Below are positions 22,403 to 34,414 of a DNA stretch of 64,000 bases, piece by piece; within the stretch, counting starts at the first letter, position 1, and each line of letters starts with the position of its first letter. A model generated the notes under the pieces. That model was not told where the DNA came from. It made no database searches and saw only the letters and a list, made by a program, of their open reading frames with translations. The stretch is taken from positions 109,086-173,085 of the forward strand of contig QKWP01001072.1 in assembly GCA_003550325.1 (NCBI GenBank), read 5' to 3'. The stretch comes from Gigaspora rosea. Taxonomy: Eukaryota; Glomeromycota; Glomeromycetes; Diversisporales; Gigasporaceae. The translations under genes and the position numbers were made by a program.

Positions 22403-22731
22403 NNNNNNNNNNNNNNNNNNNNNNNNNNNNNNNNNNNNNNNNNNNNNNNNNNNNNNNNNNNNNNNNNNNNNNNNNNNNNNNNNNNNNNNNNNNNNNNNNN
22501 NNNNNNNNNNNNNNNNNNNNNNNNNNNNNNNNNNNNNNNNNNNNNNNNNNNNNNNNNNNNNNNNNNNNNNNNNNNNNNNNNNNNNNNNNNNNNNNNNNNN
22601 NNNNNNNNNNNNNNNNNNNNNNNNNNNNNNNNNNNNNNNNNNNNNNNNNNNNNNNNNNNNNNNNNNNNNNNNNNNNNNNNNNNNNNNNNNNNNNNNNNNN
22701 NNNNNNNNNNNNNNNNNNNNNNNNNNNNNNN
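22403..22731. other. Assembly gap (329 N)
   Basis: Unknown bases sit exactly between two copies of the same palindrome, the expected place for an assembly to fail. Any frame reading through it is meaningless. Confidence 0.99.
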
Positions 22732-23011
22732 ACTGGTCCAATTTGGATGATTTAACTACCAAAATGATCCTCTCAAAGAGAGGATTCTAACAAGCCCAAA
22801 ATCACAAAAATCTAATCACAGGATCATAAGATCGATATAGATTTGTGTATTATTACTATATAGTATTTATTTAATAATACTATATAGTAATAATATACAA
22901 ATCTATATCGATCTTATGATCCTGTGATTAGATTTTTGTGATTTTGGACTTGTTAGAATCCTCTCTTTGAGAGGATCATTTTGGTAGTTAAATCATCCAA
23001 ATTGGACCACT
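22732..23011. repeat. ~280-bp near-perfect palindrome, copy 2
   Basis: It has the same arms as 22107-22402 with a shorter, simpler centre (TATAGTATTTATTTAATAAT near 22870). Confidence 0.9.
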
Positions 23012-23416
23012 AGATCAAAAGTTATTAACTATTAAAGTTTATAAATATTTTTAATAATAATTTAATATACGCGAAATTTGATTGGCTATTAAACGAGTCA
23101 GGTAGGGGGTCGGTGGGTATAGTAAATGGAAATCAGGTGATTTCTGGCACTCCCCTTATTGATCATGTGAGTGCATTTATAGAGGGACTTTATATATAAT
23201 GGGCCAAAAAAATAGCGTGCATGTGCAGAATAAAGAACGTGCATTTACTTATAAGTCCCATGGTGGCCCTACACTTCTATCGTATATTTAAAGAGGGGTA
23301 GCATTTATAAAGGGGTAGCATTTAGAGGGTCTAACTATATATAGTATTTAATATATATATTAGTAGTATCAGTAAATTTTAACATAAATGCGCATATTAG
23401 TATCTAAACCTATGAG

Positions 23417-23645
23417 CAGTGTTGTCATTGAACATGTCCAACACTATGTTTTTTGTCCAACATTCAAGATTGTCCAAAACTGTCCAAGCCTATGTCCAAG
23501 GCTTAAATAATTAATGAATTAATTTAATAAATATATAATTATATATTTTTTTAGGTGATAGATTCATTATTAAAAAAATTAAAATAGATAATCTTAATAA
23601 AATTTAAAGTAATTTTAATTTGAAAAAATGTCCAAGATGTTTACA
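23417..23645. mobile_element. Truncated hAT-type MITE (CAGTGTTGT family)
   Basis: It begins CAGTGTTGTCATTGAACATG and shares the TGTCCAA repeats and the ATATATAATTATATATTTTT core with the complete copies at 24421-24690 and 37919-38190. The right terminus is absent, lost or replaced at ~23645. Confidence 0.6.
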
Positions 23646-23795
23646 AAACCTCCAATATACTTTACTGCCCACAGGTATCTGTGGGCTCTATGGGCTGGGT
23701 ATCATATTTTGAGCTCTAGAGCATCTATGGGCCAGGTAGGGTATCATATTTTGAGCCCTAGGGCAAGGGTAAGGGCTTGGAAAATGAGCCCTTAT

Positions 23796-24030
23796 CAGGG
23801 ACACGGAAATATTTCGAAATCAAATTTTCATTATATAAAATTGAAATTTTTGCTATAAAATTTGTATCATGTGATATAAAATGATTGGCTTATAATTTTA
23901 ACCATTTTAATTTCAGCCGGGATTATCATTATTTTTTTCTTAATGCTAATCAAATCGTAATAAATCGAAATTTTTACAAAAATTGACTGAAATTTTTGCT
24001 TTAAATCAAAATAATATTTCTGTGTCCCTG
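23796..24030. mobile_element. hAT-type MITE (235 bp) with perfect 8-bp target duplication
   Basis: The termini CAGGGACACGGAAATATT and (opposite strand) CAGGGACACAGAAATATT are flanked by the exact duplicate GCCCTTAT (23788-23795, 24031-24038). Confidence 0.9.
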
Positions 24031-24420
24031 GCCCTTATGTAGATGGGTAGGGCTAGAGTATTAGTACTACCCAGCTCTACCCAGCCCATGCGGAGGGCTA
24101 CTGCTAATAGCTAAGGCTAAACGCTGTTCTAGATCTGACATATACGACCCAGAATTTTGGCGTAGGATCGATTGTCCGAACACATGATTTTTTTGAACTA
24201 TAAATAATAACACTAATGCCATGAACAACTGTTATTTAATTTGCAAACTAAAACTATACGCTCAAATCTTTTTAATTCATACTAAAGTTTTAATCACTCG
24301 CTAGGTGTTTAATTCACTTGCTAAGGGGTTCATTCACTTGCCAAGAGTCTATAACACTTGTTAAGAGTACCAGCAGGGTACTCTCATTGAGGATTAAAAT
24401 TACCCAACTATGCCATAAAC

Positions 24421-24690
24421 CAGTGTTGTACATTTTGGCTGTCCAAGGCCTTTTTTGGCCTTGCACACGTCCAAAATGTCCAAGTGTCCAAGATTGTCCA
24501 AAGCTTATACAGGCTTTAATAGTTATTAAATTTGTCTAAAAAATATATGATTATATATTTTTTGAGGTACTAAACACATTCCAGTTAAAATTTAAATAGA
24601 TTGTCTTAATAAAATTTTAAGTAATTTTACTTTATTTAATTGTCCAAAATTGTCCAAACTACTGACCAAATCTGTCCCATGACAACACTG
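24421..24690. mobile_element. hAT-type MITE (270 bp) with perfect 8-bp target duplication
   Basis: The termini CAGTGTTGTACATTTTGG and (opposite strand) CAGTGTTGTCATGGGACAG are flanked by CCATAAAC on both sides (24413-24420, 24691-24698). TGTCCAA motifs are repeated near both ends. Confidence 0.9.
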
Positions 24691-24929
24691 CCATAAACTA
24701 TACCAAAAAATAAAAAATACATAAAATAATACATAATAATAAAATAATATGGCACTGCCAATTCATAGAACACCTATCAGATAATTGTTGCAAATTATCT
24801 GGCAATGTCAGATCGATGTCAAAAAGATAAAACTGTGAAAGATATAATAATGAACAAAAAATTAACTTTACATGGACTAATTTATTTCTATTATAAAAGA
24901 AATGAATAATAGTCTTATGCTTTATCAAA

Positions 24930-25140
24930 ACCATCATAGGTTTTGTTATTTATTATTGGTTTCATTATGCGCCATGAGTTTATGCATTATATGTTTCATC
25001 ATGCATCGTGGGTTTCATTATGAGTCATGGGTTTCGTTATGTGTTATGGGTTTTGTCATTCATCAATTTGCCAATTTGAAGTTGCCTAACGAAATGGTTT
25101 CATCATGCGTCAATGACACAGGTTGCATTATACGTCAGGT
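24930..25140 (+). repeat. Degenerate tandem repeat (GGGTTTCATTATGCGTCAT type)
   Basis: About eight imperfect units of 20-27 bases have the core GGTTTCATTATGnGTCATG. The hydrophobic ORFs over it on both strands are by-products. Confidence 0.55.
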
Positions 25141-26090
25141 ATAATTAATTTAGACTGGACTCAGACTTTTATGTTCAGACTTTTTAGTCAAGTCTGAGTT
25201 TGCCTAAATCTGGTCTGAAGTCTGCAGACTGGTCTGAGTAGCATAGCGAAAGTTTATTTTAATTGGTTGTTAAAATACTCAGAAAATATAGGTCATTTTC
25301 TAGATAAAACATCAGCTATACCCAGGTGGATTTTATTACTCATAAAACTTTCAAAAGATTAGTCAAATACTTTTTAAAAATGCATATTATGTCTTACAAA
25401 ATATCTATAATAACTAATTTATATCGCTATTTGCCCACTTGTGGTAGTTGATATGAGTTCACAAAGCATATAATATTATTTGTTTTAGCAATAAGTACCT
25501 ATTTATTTTACAACAATACTTTAAGCTTCACAACACAATCTGCTAAATAATAATATACACAAATATTTTTAAGTATTGCTACTATAAGACACTGTATTTA
25601 TAAACTACTCACAGTCTAAATATAATAAAAAGATAGAGTTTAGAATATTAGTTCCAAAAACATAGTACTTTTTACTTCTAGAAAACAAGTAGAACTAGTT
25701 AAAACAAAATCTTGCAACTTTTATTTAATAATTTCTTAGGTCACTGAAGCACCTTTCAAACTTTCAAACTTTTTACTTCTCATCTAGTATTTGAAGCTAT
25801 TGCATCCCACATACTAGATTAAAAACAAAAATCCAAAAGTAAAATATAAACAACTCAAGTTGGTTTTCATTTGGTATTACAAAAATTTTTTTTATATAAT
25901 ATAACAATCTTTATTTATAAAAGTACTTTTAAAAATTACAATTGGCTGTATAAAAAAAGGTTGTTACCAATTATAATTGCTTTAATTTTAGCCAATCAAA
26001 ACAAATATCTGCTATACTGGTCTAAGTTCAAATATATTTTATGTATTTTTTGGTGCTAAACAGGTTTATTTAGTGCATGAAGTTAGTATT
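25141..26090. other. AT-rich intergenic, no gene seen
   Basis: Only a locally repeated CAGACTTT/GTCTGAGT motif (25150-25240) stands out. It is related to 18480-18545. Confidence 0.35.
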
Positions 26091-26099
26091 AGTGATTGG

Positions 26100-26395
26100 A
26101 ACTGGTTTTATTTTCATCAACCGGTTTTATTAATTTTTCTAACATAACAACCGAATATAAATCGGTTATATTATCTCCGGTTAAATCCGATTAATCGGTT
26201 ATAACAATCTGGTTAGATCCGATTAATCAGTTATAATAATCCGGTTGAATCCGATTAATCGGTTATAATAATCCGGTTAAATCCGATTAATCGGTTATAA
26301 AATCCGGTTGAATCCGATTAATCGGTTATACTAATTCGGTTATATTCGATTAATCGGTTATAATAATCTAGCTAAATTCATTATATTATAACCAG
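26100..26395 (+). repeat. Minisatellite with palindromic core CCGATTAATCGG (array 1)
   Basis: Seven or so ~30-bp units contain CCGGTTGAATCCGATTAATC followed by GGTTATAATAAT. The left border GTGATTGGAACTGGTTTT matches, in inverse, the right border of the related array at 34900-35205 (AACCGGTTCCAATCACTAG). Confidence 0.75.
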
Positions 26396-26448
26396 AATAA
26401 ATTAATAAACTGTCTGATTATTATTGTGGTTTGTAAAATTACTAGTGC

Positions 26449-26476
26449 GATGGGTGGCGCATTCGTACCACCCATC
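26449..26476. repeat. Short hairpin, 9-bp stem
   Basis: GATGGGTGG and CCACCCATC are separated by 10 bases and followed by TATTTAGTATTTTTTTT. The structure is terminator-like in shape, but that concept does not apply to a fungal polymerase II gene. Its role is unknown. Confidence 0.4.
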
Positions 26477-26479
26477 TTA

Positions 26480-28039
26480 TTTAGTATTTTTTTTAACATT
26501 ATAGAACTTAATTATTATGTATATAAGTGCTTGCTTTCATCCTTGGTTAAGAGAGAATAGACGCTCTCAAATTCCTCTTCTAGATAAAGATGACAGAAAT
26601 TCACATTCTTTTATAATAAATGCCCAATAAATCATGAATATCCAGATACCTAATTTATTGCCCAATTCATGTGACCCTTTTAAAAGCCAACTATTGAAGT
26701 TAAACTCAGTATAAAAGTACCAAGTGTTCTCTTATAATAGTTACACTACAAAATCATGAGATGAAAGAATATGAATTTTATGAATAGTCGATTTAATTTT
26801 GTAAAAAAAAATTTTAGTGATTTCGAATCTTCGAATTCAACCAAGTTATTACTAAAGGTAGCCTTTGTCACTCATATATATTTTTACTATATATAAAACA
26901 AATTTACTTAATTTGTTCTATTCTTCTCAATAATTTCGACCCTATTTTAGGTAACAATTTCAAAATAATATTCACGCCTGCTATTTAAAGAATTACAGCT
27001 AGTGATGTGCGCGTACAGTACTATACGCATAGTATGGTACGTACTGAACATTGTGAGCATGGGGGCTAATAAAATGCCAACTAAATAATCTAATCTAACC
27101 AAACAAACACTATCATACTAACCGGAATGAAGCTCCAAAAATAGTAGACGTCGATCGAGGCGTGGTAAGACTTGGTCCGAGGTATTAGAGCTTGGTCCTT
27201 GTCAGAATAACTCTTGGGTTTCTTTTTACTTCTTTTAAGAGTTTACATGACCTAGGTTATAATTTTTAGCACTATCAGTTCTATTTTGCTTCACTTTTCA
27301 GTCTTTCTCTTATTTCGGGGTCACGTGTTACAAGATTTTGATAATTTTGACTGATCGACATAATCATAATTATGACGATATTCAGTTTAATTTTATTTCT
27401 TTATAAAAATAGGTCTGGTTACCAATTGTGGCTCTTTCTTGTGTTTCTTTATTTTCAATCGATCGATAACTTTGAGGATACGAAAAATGCGAATTTTATT
27501 AAGAGCGATTTATGAATCAAGAGAATAAGTTTTAGAGTTCTAACTCAACTGAGTTAAATTTTTTTTTATTATTGCTAAGGTGAATCTTTATATTTTCTGA
27601 TCTCTAATAATTACAGTAGGGCTAGGTTCGTTTTACTAACATTTTTCTATAATCGCGTTGATCATTATGTACATTTTGTACATATGTACAAAATGTACAA
27701 ATTAATAGCTCTAATAATAATGAATACATAGTGATAGTAAAAAAAAAAATGCTGATATAGATGCTCAAAGGCCTTTCACAACGTATTGTATGCTAAAATT
27801 TTTCAGGCATCATACAGCATTAAATATGAATTTGACTATTACAATATCCCCAATTCAATTTGAAAGAATCACTTTATTTTATCAGAGAATAAAGTTAGTA
27901 TTTACTAATTTTTTATAATCACAGGCCTAATTTATGTATCAAATATATTATAAATGTTCAAATTCCCAGCACAAAGCATACAATTTATAGAATTATATTG
28001 CAATAATTACAGTATTAAAAACTGTTATAAACTAAAATA
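26480..28039. other. Intergenic, no gene seen; contains a 32-bp perfect palindrome
   Basis: At 27668-27699 the sequence TGTACATTTTGTACAT is followed directly by its exact reverse complement. Elsewhere no coding frame is supported. The sequence TAGTGATGTGCGCGTACAG at 27002 resembles a hAT terminus, but no partner was found. Confidence 0.45.
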
Positions 28040-30529
28040 TTATTCTTGTGGTGGAAACAAATCAAAATGAACTCTATTACGTTTTAAAAATAAAACCTTA
28101 TTCACTAAATCAGGTGACAAACGAGTTCGTTTTGATGAAATATGATTACCGGCATCGGAAAATAATCTCTCGCTCGGCACCGAAGTTGCTGGGATGGAGA
28201 GATATTTTCGTGCTAGCTGAGATAAAACAGGCAAGCTACTTTTATTTTGTGACCACCATTCTAAAGGATCCTCATTAAGTTTAATTTTTTTCATCCTTGC
28301 ATAGTGTATTATCTCACTCTCTTCTGTATCAGTTCGTGAAAAATTTGCGTCCAACTCGTGAAAAAAGTCACTATTATTGTCATCATCATCATTGTGATCC
28401 CTTTCTTCAATATCATCAGGAACAGCAAGTTTTATTTTTAATTCTTCATATAGGACTTCTACTAAATTCTGCGCTTTGTTTCGTTCAATAGATGTTGCCC
28501 AATTAAAGTGCTTAAACCTAGGATCGAGAAATGTGGCAACTAGAGCAATATCGGATGGAGAATCCCATAATTCATCCATTGACAAATAAATAGCAGCACG
28601 AACTCTTCTAAGCAAACCAGTAGTGGCAACTGGCAGCAAATATTCTACTCTATCTATATCTTCAAACTCAGTATTATTGGGTTGTACACGTATTTTTTTC
28701 TTTTGTCCTCTACCACGAGCAACCATTTTTTGACGAAATTGTCTGTGTGCATATTGCCAATGTTTACGAGTACCAGCAGCAGGAATATCATCATCACTCA
28801 TTTCATCACTTTCATTCTCTTCACTTACACTATCAGTATTTTCACCATAAATAAGATTCAAATAGGTATCTACAGTCTCACCCATCTTTGGAGCAAACTC
28901 TTTCTTAAGTAATTTCATATATGGATAAACAAGATTAATAGTCGGGTATTTGGCACCACATAAACATCGAGTTACTCTTTCAATTGGTTCCAGTAAGTTT
29001 ACCATGTCTTGCAAAAATCTAATTAGAGTAAAAAAAAAAAATATATATAAATCTCTAATTTTAGATATTATACTTTAATAATATTATTTAGCTTAAAGAG
29101 AATTTAAAATTCGAAGACAATAAAAATTTTACAAAAAATAATTTACTATATAATAAAATTTAATTTCATAAATAATATTTTGAAATTTACTCTTTTTCAT
29201 CAACTGATAAGCATAGTCTGTCAAGCTTTTCTCCTTCTCTTTTCGAAGCACGATCCGACTTGGCAAGTAACGAAGTTGAAACAAATCTCATCGCATTATG
29301 CAATTACAAGACACGTTTCCAGGCCAAATAGGTGGCATTCCACCTTGTTTTTACTTCTGTCAAAACATCAAGTGGGTTTTCAATAATATATAGATTTCTC
29401 TCATTTAAGTTAAATTCACACTGTGCTTCACGTAGGCGTTGTGCCTGTTTAGGTAATCTAAAAAAGGCCTGCAAACTTTTAACACGATGATGTATGGCTT
29501 TATATTGTTTTAGTCCTTCTTTAACTGACAATTGTAGAGTATGCGCGGCACATGGTTGGCGTATGATATTGTTAAAATAGTTTTCATGCAATAAATTTAT
29601 TCCTTTAACCATATTTGAGCCATTATCAGTGGCTACAACAAAAACTGTTAGCTCAAGACGCCATTCACAAATTATTCGAAACAACTCTTCACTGATTACT
29701 TCTTCAGTATGTGGGTGCGCAAGATGGTCGCAAGAGAGTAAAGCTTCTTGAAACTTAAAATCTGAGGACAGCCAAGTTGCTGTAACACCTAAATATCCAT
29801 GGCGAGACTTGGCTGTCCACAGATCAGTAAACAAATGAACTGCTATTGCACTACTACTAAGTAGAGATTTCAATTGACTTTGACTCCAGTTATACGCTTC
29901 GTGGATTAATCCCTTGGCAGTTTTATCACATGGAATTCGAAATCCAGGTACACAAGTATACATTAACTCACGAAATGATTCATCTTGTAAAATATAGAGT
30001 GGCTCGACAAATCGAATAATAAATTGAATCAATTTTCTTGCAATTAGTTGTTGCATATGTGGTGAACATGGTGGTACCATATTATTAAAGTAGTCAGTAA
30101 CCTTGGCTTGATCATATTTTGGCTAGTAAGTAAAATAAATTATTATTTTTTTATTTTAACAGTAATTAATTACAATAATTTAATTAAATAACTCATACTT
30201 CATTATGTTCATCTAAGTAATCAGTATAATTGTCTTTAATTATATTATGTTTGTCACGTAAATGGGCTATCAAATTGGATGTGTTGCCCCCCTTACGGCT
30301 ATAAGGATAGGGATTTTGCCGAGTTCCGGTAAGGCTATGTTCACATATTTTGCAGTACGCCAATTCAGAGTTGTTTTTATCTATACGAAAAAAAAAAGAA
30401 GTATGACTCTGATTACTACGGCTAATTCCAGCATTCAATTTTCGTTTTTTGGCTCACAGTTGATGTAGTTGATGCAGTTGATGGTGTTGTGTTAGATTCT
30501 TCGGTATCTGAGTAAATAGGTGAAGACAT
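28040..30529 (-). pseudogene. hAT superfamily transposase with BED zinc finger (three exons, two lesions)
   Basis: The transposase would cut and paste hAT elements in the nucleus. Exon 1 (30529-30199) encodes a Ser/Thr-rich start and a BED-type finger (YCKICEH … HLRDKHNI). Exon 2 is 30122-29191 and exon 3 is 29018-28040. Introns of 76 and 172 bases have GT-AG borders and keep the frame (…DEHNE-PKYDQAKVTDYFNN; …DEKE-FLQDMVNLLE). Exon 2 carries the RNase-H-like core (VHLFTDLWTAKSRHGYLGVT, VVATDNGSNMVKGI, PCAAHTLQLSV). Exon 3 ends with the hAT dimerisation region (LARKYLSIPATSVPSERLFS, then RTRLSPDLVNKVLFLKRN). Length would be ~745 residues, normal for the family. Two lesions are visible: one extra A in an A6 run near 30450 that shifts the start out of frame, and a TAA at 29304-29306 where the frame otherwise continues. 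It is either a recently dead copy or affected by sequencing error. Confidence 0.88.
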
Positions 30530-30767
30530 TTTTTTTGTTTGGAGTTTTTTTCAATTAATGAAATAGAAATATAAATTCGTCATGAACTTTTTATTTTTAA
30601 CTAGTAAAACTAGTGAAATTGAAATTGAAATTTATCCTGAACTATATATATAGTAAATATTAAGACTCATTAGGATTATGCAATCGGATTATGCAATTTC
30701 ATAATATGAAAACTGTTTATCGATAATGTATCAAGAAAATTCTTAAGCTTGAGAAGTTTTTTCACAC

Positions 30768-30855
30768 TAGAGATTGATGCTATCTATTTTTTTTATTTAA
30801 ATTTAACAGATATCTAGATTCTTTGTAATTTGTAGATATCCAGATCACATCTCTA
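30768..30855. mobile_element. Very short hAT-like MITE (88 bp)
   Basis: The ends TAGAGATTGATGCTATCT and (opposite strand) TAGAGATGTGATCTGGATAT are flanked by TTCACAC on both sides (30761-30767, 30856-30862). GATATC/AGATATCT motifs are repeated inside. Confidence 0.5.
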
Positions 30856-31071
30856 TTCACACTATCTTATCGTTATACAAATCTGAGCTTTTCGGGATAC
30901 AGTATTTTCAATTCAAAAAATTTTAGATTCTGCTGAGAATAAAAATATACATCATGAAAGAAAAATGATTCACAATGTTCATTTTTAATAGGTTACAGCA
31001 CTTCTATTGATCAAAAAAATGAATATAATACTTGTTGTATAAGCACGAAATAGCGCTCTTTGATGTTATTT

Positions 31072-31353
31072 CAACAGGAGGAAACGTTGATATTACACGA
31101 CTTATTTTACACACGGTGTGAAACACATAAAAAAATTATTTTACAATACTTGATCGGACTTGATCAGTCAACTAGTACATGTTATGATTATAATCCCACA
31201 CCATTTTTTTATAATAAAAAATGGTGTGGGATTATAATCATAACATGTACTAACTGACTGATCAAGTCCGATCAAGTATTGTAAAATAATTTTTTTATGT
31301 GTTTCACACCGTGTGTAAAATCAGTTGTGCAACATCAACGTTTCCTCCTGTTG
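31072..31353. mobile_element. Palindromic MITE (282 bp), 6-bp target duplication
   Basis: The two halves are near-perfect inverted copies, from CAACAGGAGGAAACGTTGAT to its complement at 31334-31353. They meet at an AT-rich centre near 31210. TTATTT flanks both sides (31066-31071, 31354-31359). Arm differences are few (an extra ~10 bases near 31095 in the left arm). Confidence 0.85.
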
Positions 31354-31359
31354 TTATTT

Positions 31360-34152
31360 ACATCAGATAGCATACGTGTTCTAGCAATTTGAATTTACTA
31401 TGTATAGTAATTTGTTTGTATTACAACTTATGCATTACAGCATTATGTGCACCAGATATAGTACAGTGTAGAAAATCAAAAAACTTCAATTACTTAATAT
31501 AGAAGACAATGAATAACGACCAACTACTCATTGGGAATAAATCGCTGTTTTCGAAAAGGCATGAATGATAATAATCATTATTGCAAGTTTTCTGATTTTT
31601 CAAAAGCCACTTCAACCAAATTTTTAATTTTCACTGATGTAGAGATTGTAAATATAAATGATATGATTTTTAGAAAACTTTTGAGAAATTAAAGATTAAT
31701 GACTGTATGATAGGACATGTATGTTCGTATGTTAATATGTATAATTCAAGTAATGCTGATCTAATCAGGTTTTGTTAGCAAACGTGAGAAAAACTTTAAG
31801 ATATGGCGATAAAGAATATTCTTATTTATGACCGGGCAATTCAGCGCTTCTAACACGTTGGGGACTATCTAGTTATTAATCATGAGTCATCAATGACTTT
31901 ATGCAATTACCGCTGTTTTCAATTTAGTTGGATCGACGATCAGCATAATTTTTTTTTAGTCTTGTGAAAACAGCGATAATAAATAAATTATCCAATATGC
32001 ATAGAACATCTTTGTAGAAAAAGATACAATCGATGTTTTTTTAAAAAAAAATTTACTGATTTACTATAAAATCGTTAATAACATCAATTAAAAGCTGTAA
32101 TGGAAGATTCTATAGATGACTTATTCTTACAGGAACTGTTATCGATTAATTTTTTATTGCTACAAAATCATTTTTATATTAGAGTATAAAAAAAATATTG
32201 AAAAATATGGTTTAATTCGCTGATTACACATTCTATCGATACTTTCTATGCATAATTTAAAAATTCTTTGTTAACAGTTAAAATTAAAAATTCCCATCGC
32301 TATCTATTTGGTATGATATATATATTATAAATAATACTTGTGTACCCGGATATAAATCACTATTTTGCTCTTAAAACTGGCAGAGGGTACACGGCATGGG
32401 TACCTGCATCCGGATTTACGGTACCAATACGGAGCAGACTCTCCACTAGGGTTCGCCCCAATTCAGCGCATTTTTAATAGTATATTTTAACTCAGGGCAT
32501 GCCTGTGAGGCATGCCTAATTTTTTTTTGCACCTCGAGGCTTAACTATGAATCTATTCACTCATACGTGTATATTATGTGAAGCGCACATAACTAACATG
32601 GTACAAGGTTCAATTTCATCTTTTATTTTTTTTGATTTTCTGTTATTTGTTATTTATACTATTTTAAAAATCGAGGAATTGTCAAAATAGTAATGAGTAT
32701 GAAGGAAAAAATAAAAAATACCATATTGTCGCGAAAATAATCCTCACCTGAGCATTATTTAGATTACATTGTGAGAGGGTGGATCGTGGCTTTACGTTAT
32801 GAGAAAATCTCTTCATGGCGGTCACGTGATCAAGATCGTTAATTCACTTAACGATTGAATATATTTTTATCCGTGCATGAAAACACAAATATCAGATTTT
32901 ATTTATTAAATATGAGTTGGGAACTGTCGATTTACTGAAAGAAATTAAAGGTATTTATACATATTTTCGAATATGGAAATAGCTATTATCTTATGGACCT
33001 ATTCAAAGTGATTTATATTATATGTGGTGTCTCTTGCCTATGTATGCGCGTTCCAATAAGATCAATAGAATTGATAGAATTAGTAGAATTAGTAGAATTT
33101 CTAGAATTAGTAAAATTATAGAATTTTTAGAATCAGTAGAATTCTCGGCATTTGTGTGACATTAGACCTTCATGAATCATATTATTCGCGAGTTAAAAAA
33201 TTTAAAATTTAACCAAATAATAATTAATATGTAGTACAAATAATAACTTAATTACAACTTATTTACTAAGTAATATATGTATTTTAATTTATTTACTAAT
33301 TAAGTAGTAATTAATTTATTATTTGCACTATACATTATAGATATTATATATTTAGTTAAGATTTAATTTTCTAACCAGTGATTGGTCACGTAACATGGCG
33401 GTCATGTAAGATCTTCGAAAACGTATGTTGGTATAACAGTGTGGTGTTTAGATTAGTTTTAGTATGATGTGACCCACATTTCGCGATTCCGGAGCAGTTT
33501 CCACTTTTACAAAATTTCAGTTTTTCAAATTATTATGTACTGTACCTACTTCCACCGGATTGACACCTTATACAGGGTGCATTATTTCGGGATGCGTATG
33601 GACATTATTTTGAAATCATTTATGTTATTTTAATAGCGATGATTTCTAAATAACGATGATAGTGTTGTCCTCTAATAGTGTCCTTTGAATAATAATTTCA
33701 TCGTTATTTCTTGTCCCGTAAAATGCGTAGATCTATTACCCTTAGTTAAAAGAAAGAGAATTCGAATTAATAACCAGAACCCTTCCATATAACAATTAAG
33801 TTGATTAAATTTATGATCACGTCATTGTTATTAAGCACAATATTGAATATCGCAATTTCAAAGTCGTGACCCGCGATCATGTGACACCATGAACCAAGTT
33901 TGTGATTAACATGTTGAGGCTTCGCAGTCATATAATGATGAATTGGGATAGTATTAGTAGTGCATCATATAGAGAAAGAAAGTGTAGAGATTAAGGCAGA
34001 ATCAATAACTAGAGAAGTAAAGCACTTATCTCAACATATAATTTGAACTTATATGGTAAAGCTTTTATATAAATGATTGAAATCTCTAACTTATAGCATT
34101 AGTATAGTGTATTATATTAAATATTATTTTGAAACCAGTAAAATTCTTTTAC
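31360..34152. other. AT-rich intergenic, no gene seen
   Basis: Minor items only. A hairpin GGCATGCC…GGCATGCC lies at ~32495-32517. A minisatellite of AGAATTAGT-type units lies at 33063-33142. Inverted AATTAATAT/TTAAGTAGTAATTAATT stretches lie around 33210-33330. No ORF with coding character was found. Confidence 0.4.
33063..33142 (+). repeat. AGAATTAGT-type minisatellite
   Basis: About eight imperfect 9-10-base units (TAGAATTAGTAGAATT and variants). Confidence 0.7.
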
Positions 34153-34155
34153 TTA

Positions 34156-34414
34156 GGCCGTTTGAATTTAAAAATTCGTTTAACGTCCTCCCCCCCACCA
34201 ATGGAGCTCCCCTCGACATTAAACAAGCCAATAGAAAACGAGTATAAAAAATATAAATAAATCACAAAAAAAAAAAAAAAAGGGTATAAATGAACCCAAA
34301 TCAGGTACATTTTGAACCTAATTTAGGTCTGTTTGATTTTAGTGTTTGTTTATCCCCCCCTCAAGCAAATATGAAAAAAAGGGATGTTAAACGAATCTTT
34401 AAATTCAAACGGCC
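34156..34414. mobile_element. PIF/Harbinger-like MITE (259 bp), TTA target duplication
   Basis: The ends GGCCGTTTGAATTTAAAAAT and (opposite strand) GGCCGTTTGAATTTAAAGAT form ~30-bp inverted repeats. The flanks are TTA (34153-34155 and 34415-34417). A GGCC/GGGC-type end with a 3-bp TTA duplication is characteristic of PIF/Harbinger. The interior holds C7 and C8 runs. Confidence 0.8.

Larger units (their letters stand above)
21961..23154. mobile_element. Inverted-repeat element containing two giant hairpins and the gap
   Basis: The ends read GGTGCCAGAAATCAGTGATT (left) and, on the opposite strand, AGTGCCAGAAATCACCTGAT (right). The next internal blocks are also inverted (TTAATAACTTTTGATTCACT left; TAGATCAAAAGTTATTAAC right). 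The core consists of two copies of a ~290-bp hairpin separated by unknown bases. No ORF is real here. Confidence 0.65.
21321..23337. mobile_element. Tc1/mariner-type ends enclosing nested elements
   Basis: The left end CAGTCAGACCCCTCTAA and right end (opposite strand) TAGTTAGACCCTCTAA are flanked by TA (21319-21320, 23338-23339). CAGT-start ends with TA flanks are characteristic of the mariner/Tc1 group. No transposase is visible. The interior is interrupted by the element at 21961-23154. Confidence 0.65.

Noticed and set aside
22343-22790. Long ORFs on both strands over 22343-22790
   Set aside because: They read through the N gap; the real bases are only hairpin arms.
24698-25144. Overlapping hydrophobic ORFs on both strands
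   Set aside because: They coincide with the end of a MITE and a tandem repeat and have no recognisable domain.
26449-26490. Hairpin followed by a T run as a rho-independent terminator
   Set aside because: The window is fungal, with introns and no bacterial operon; the shape is likely incidental.
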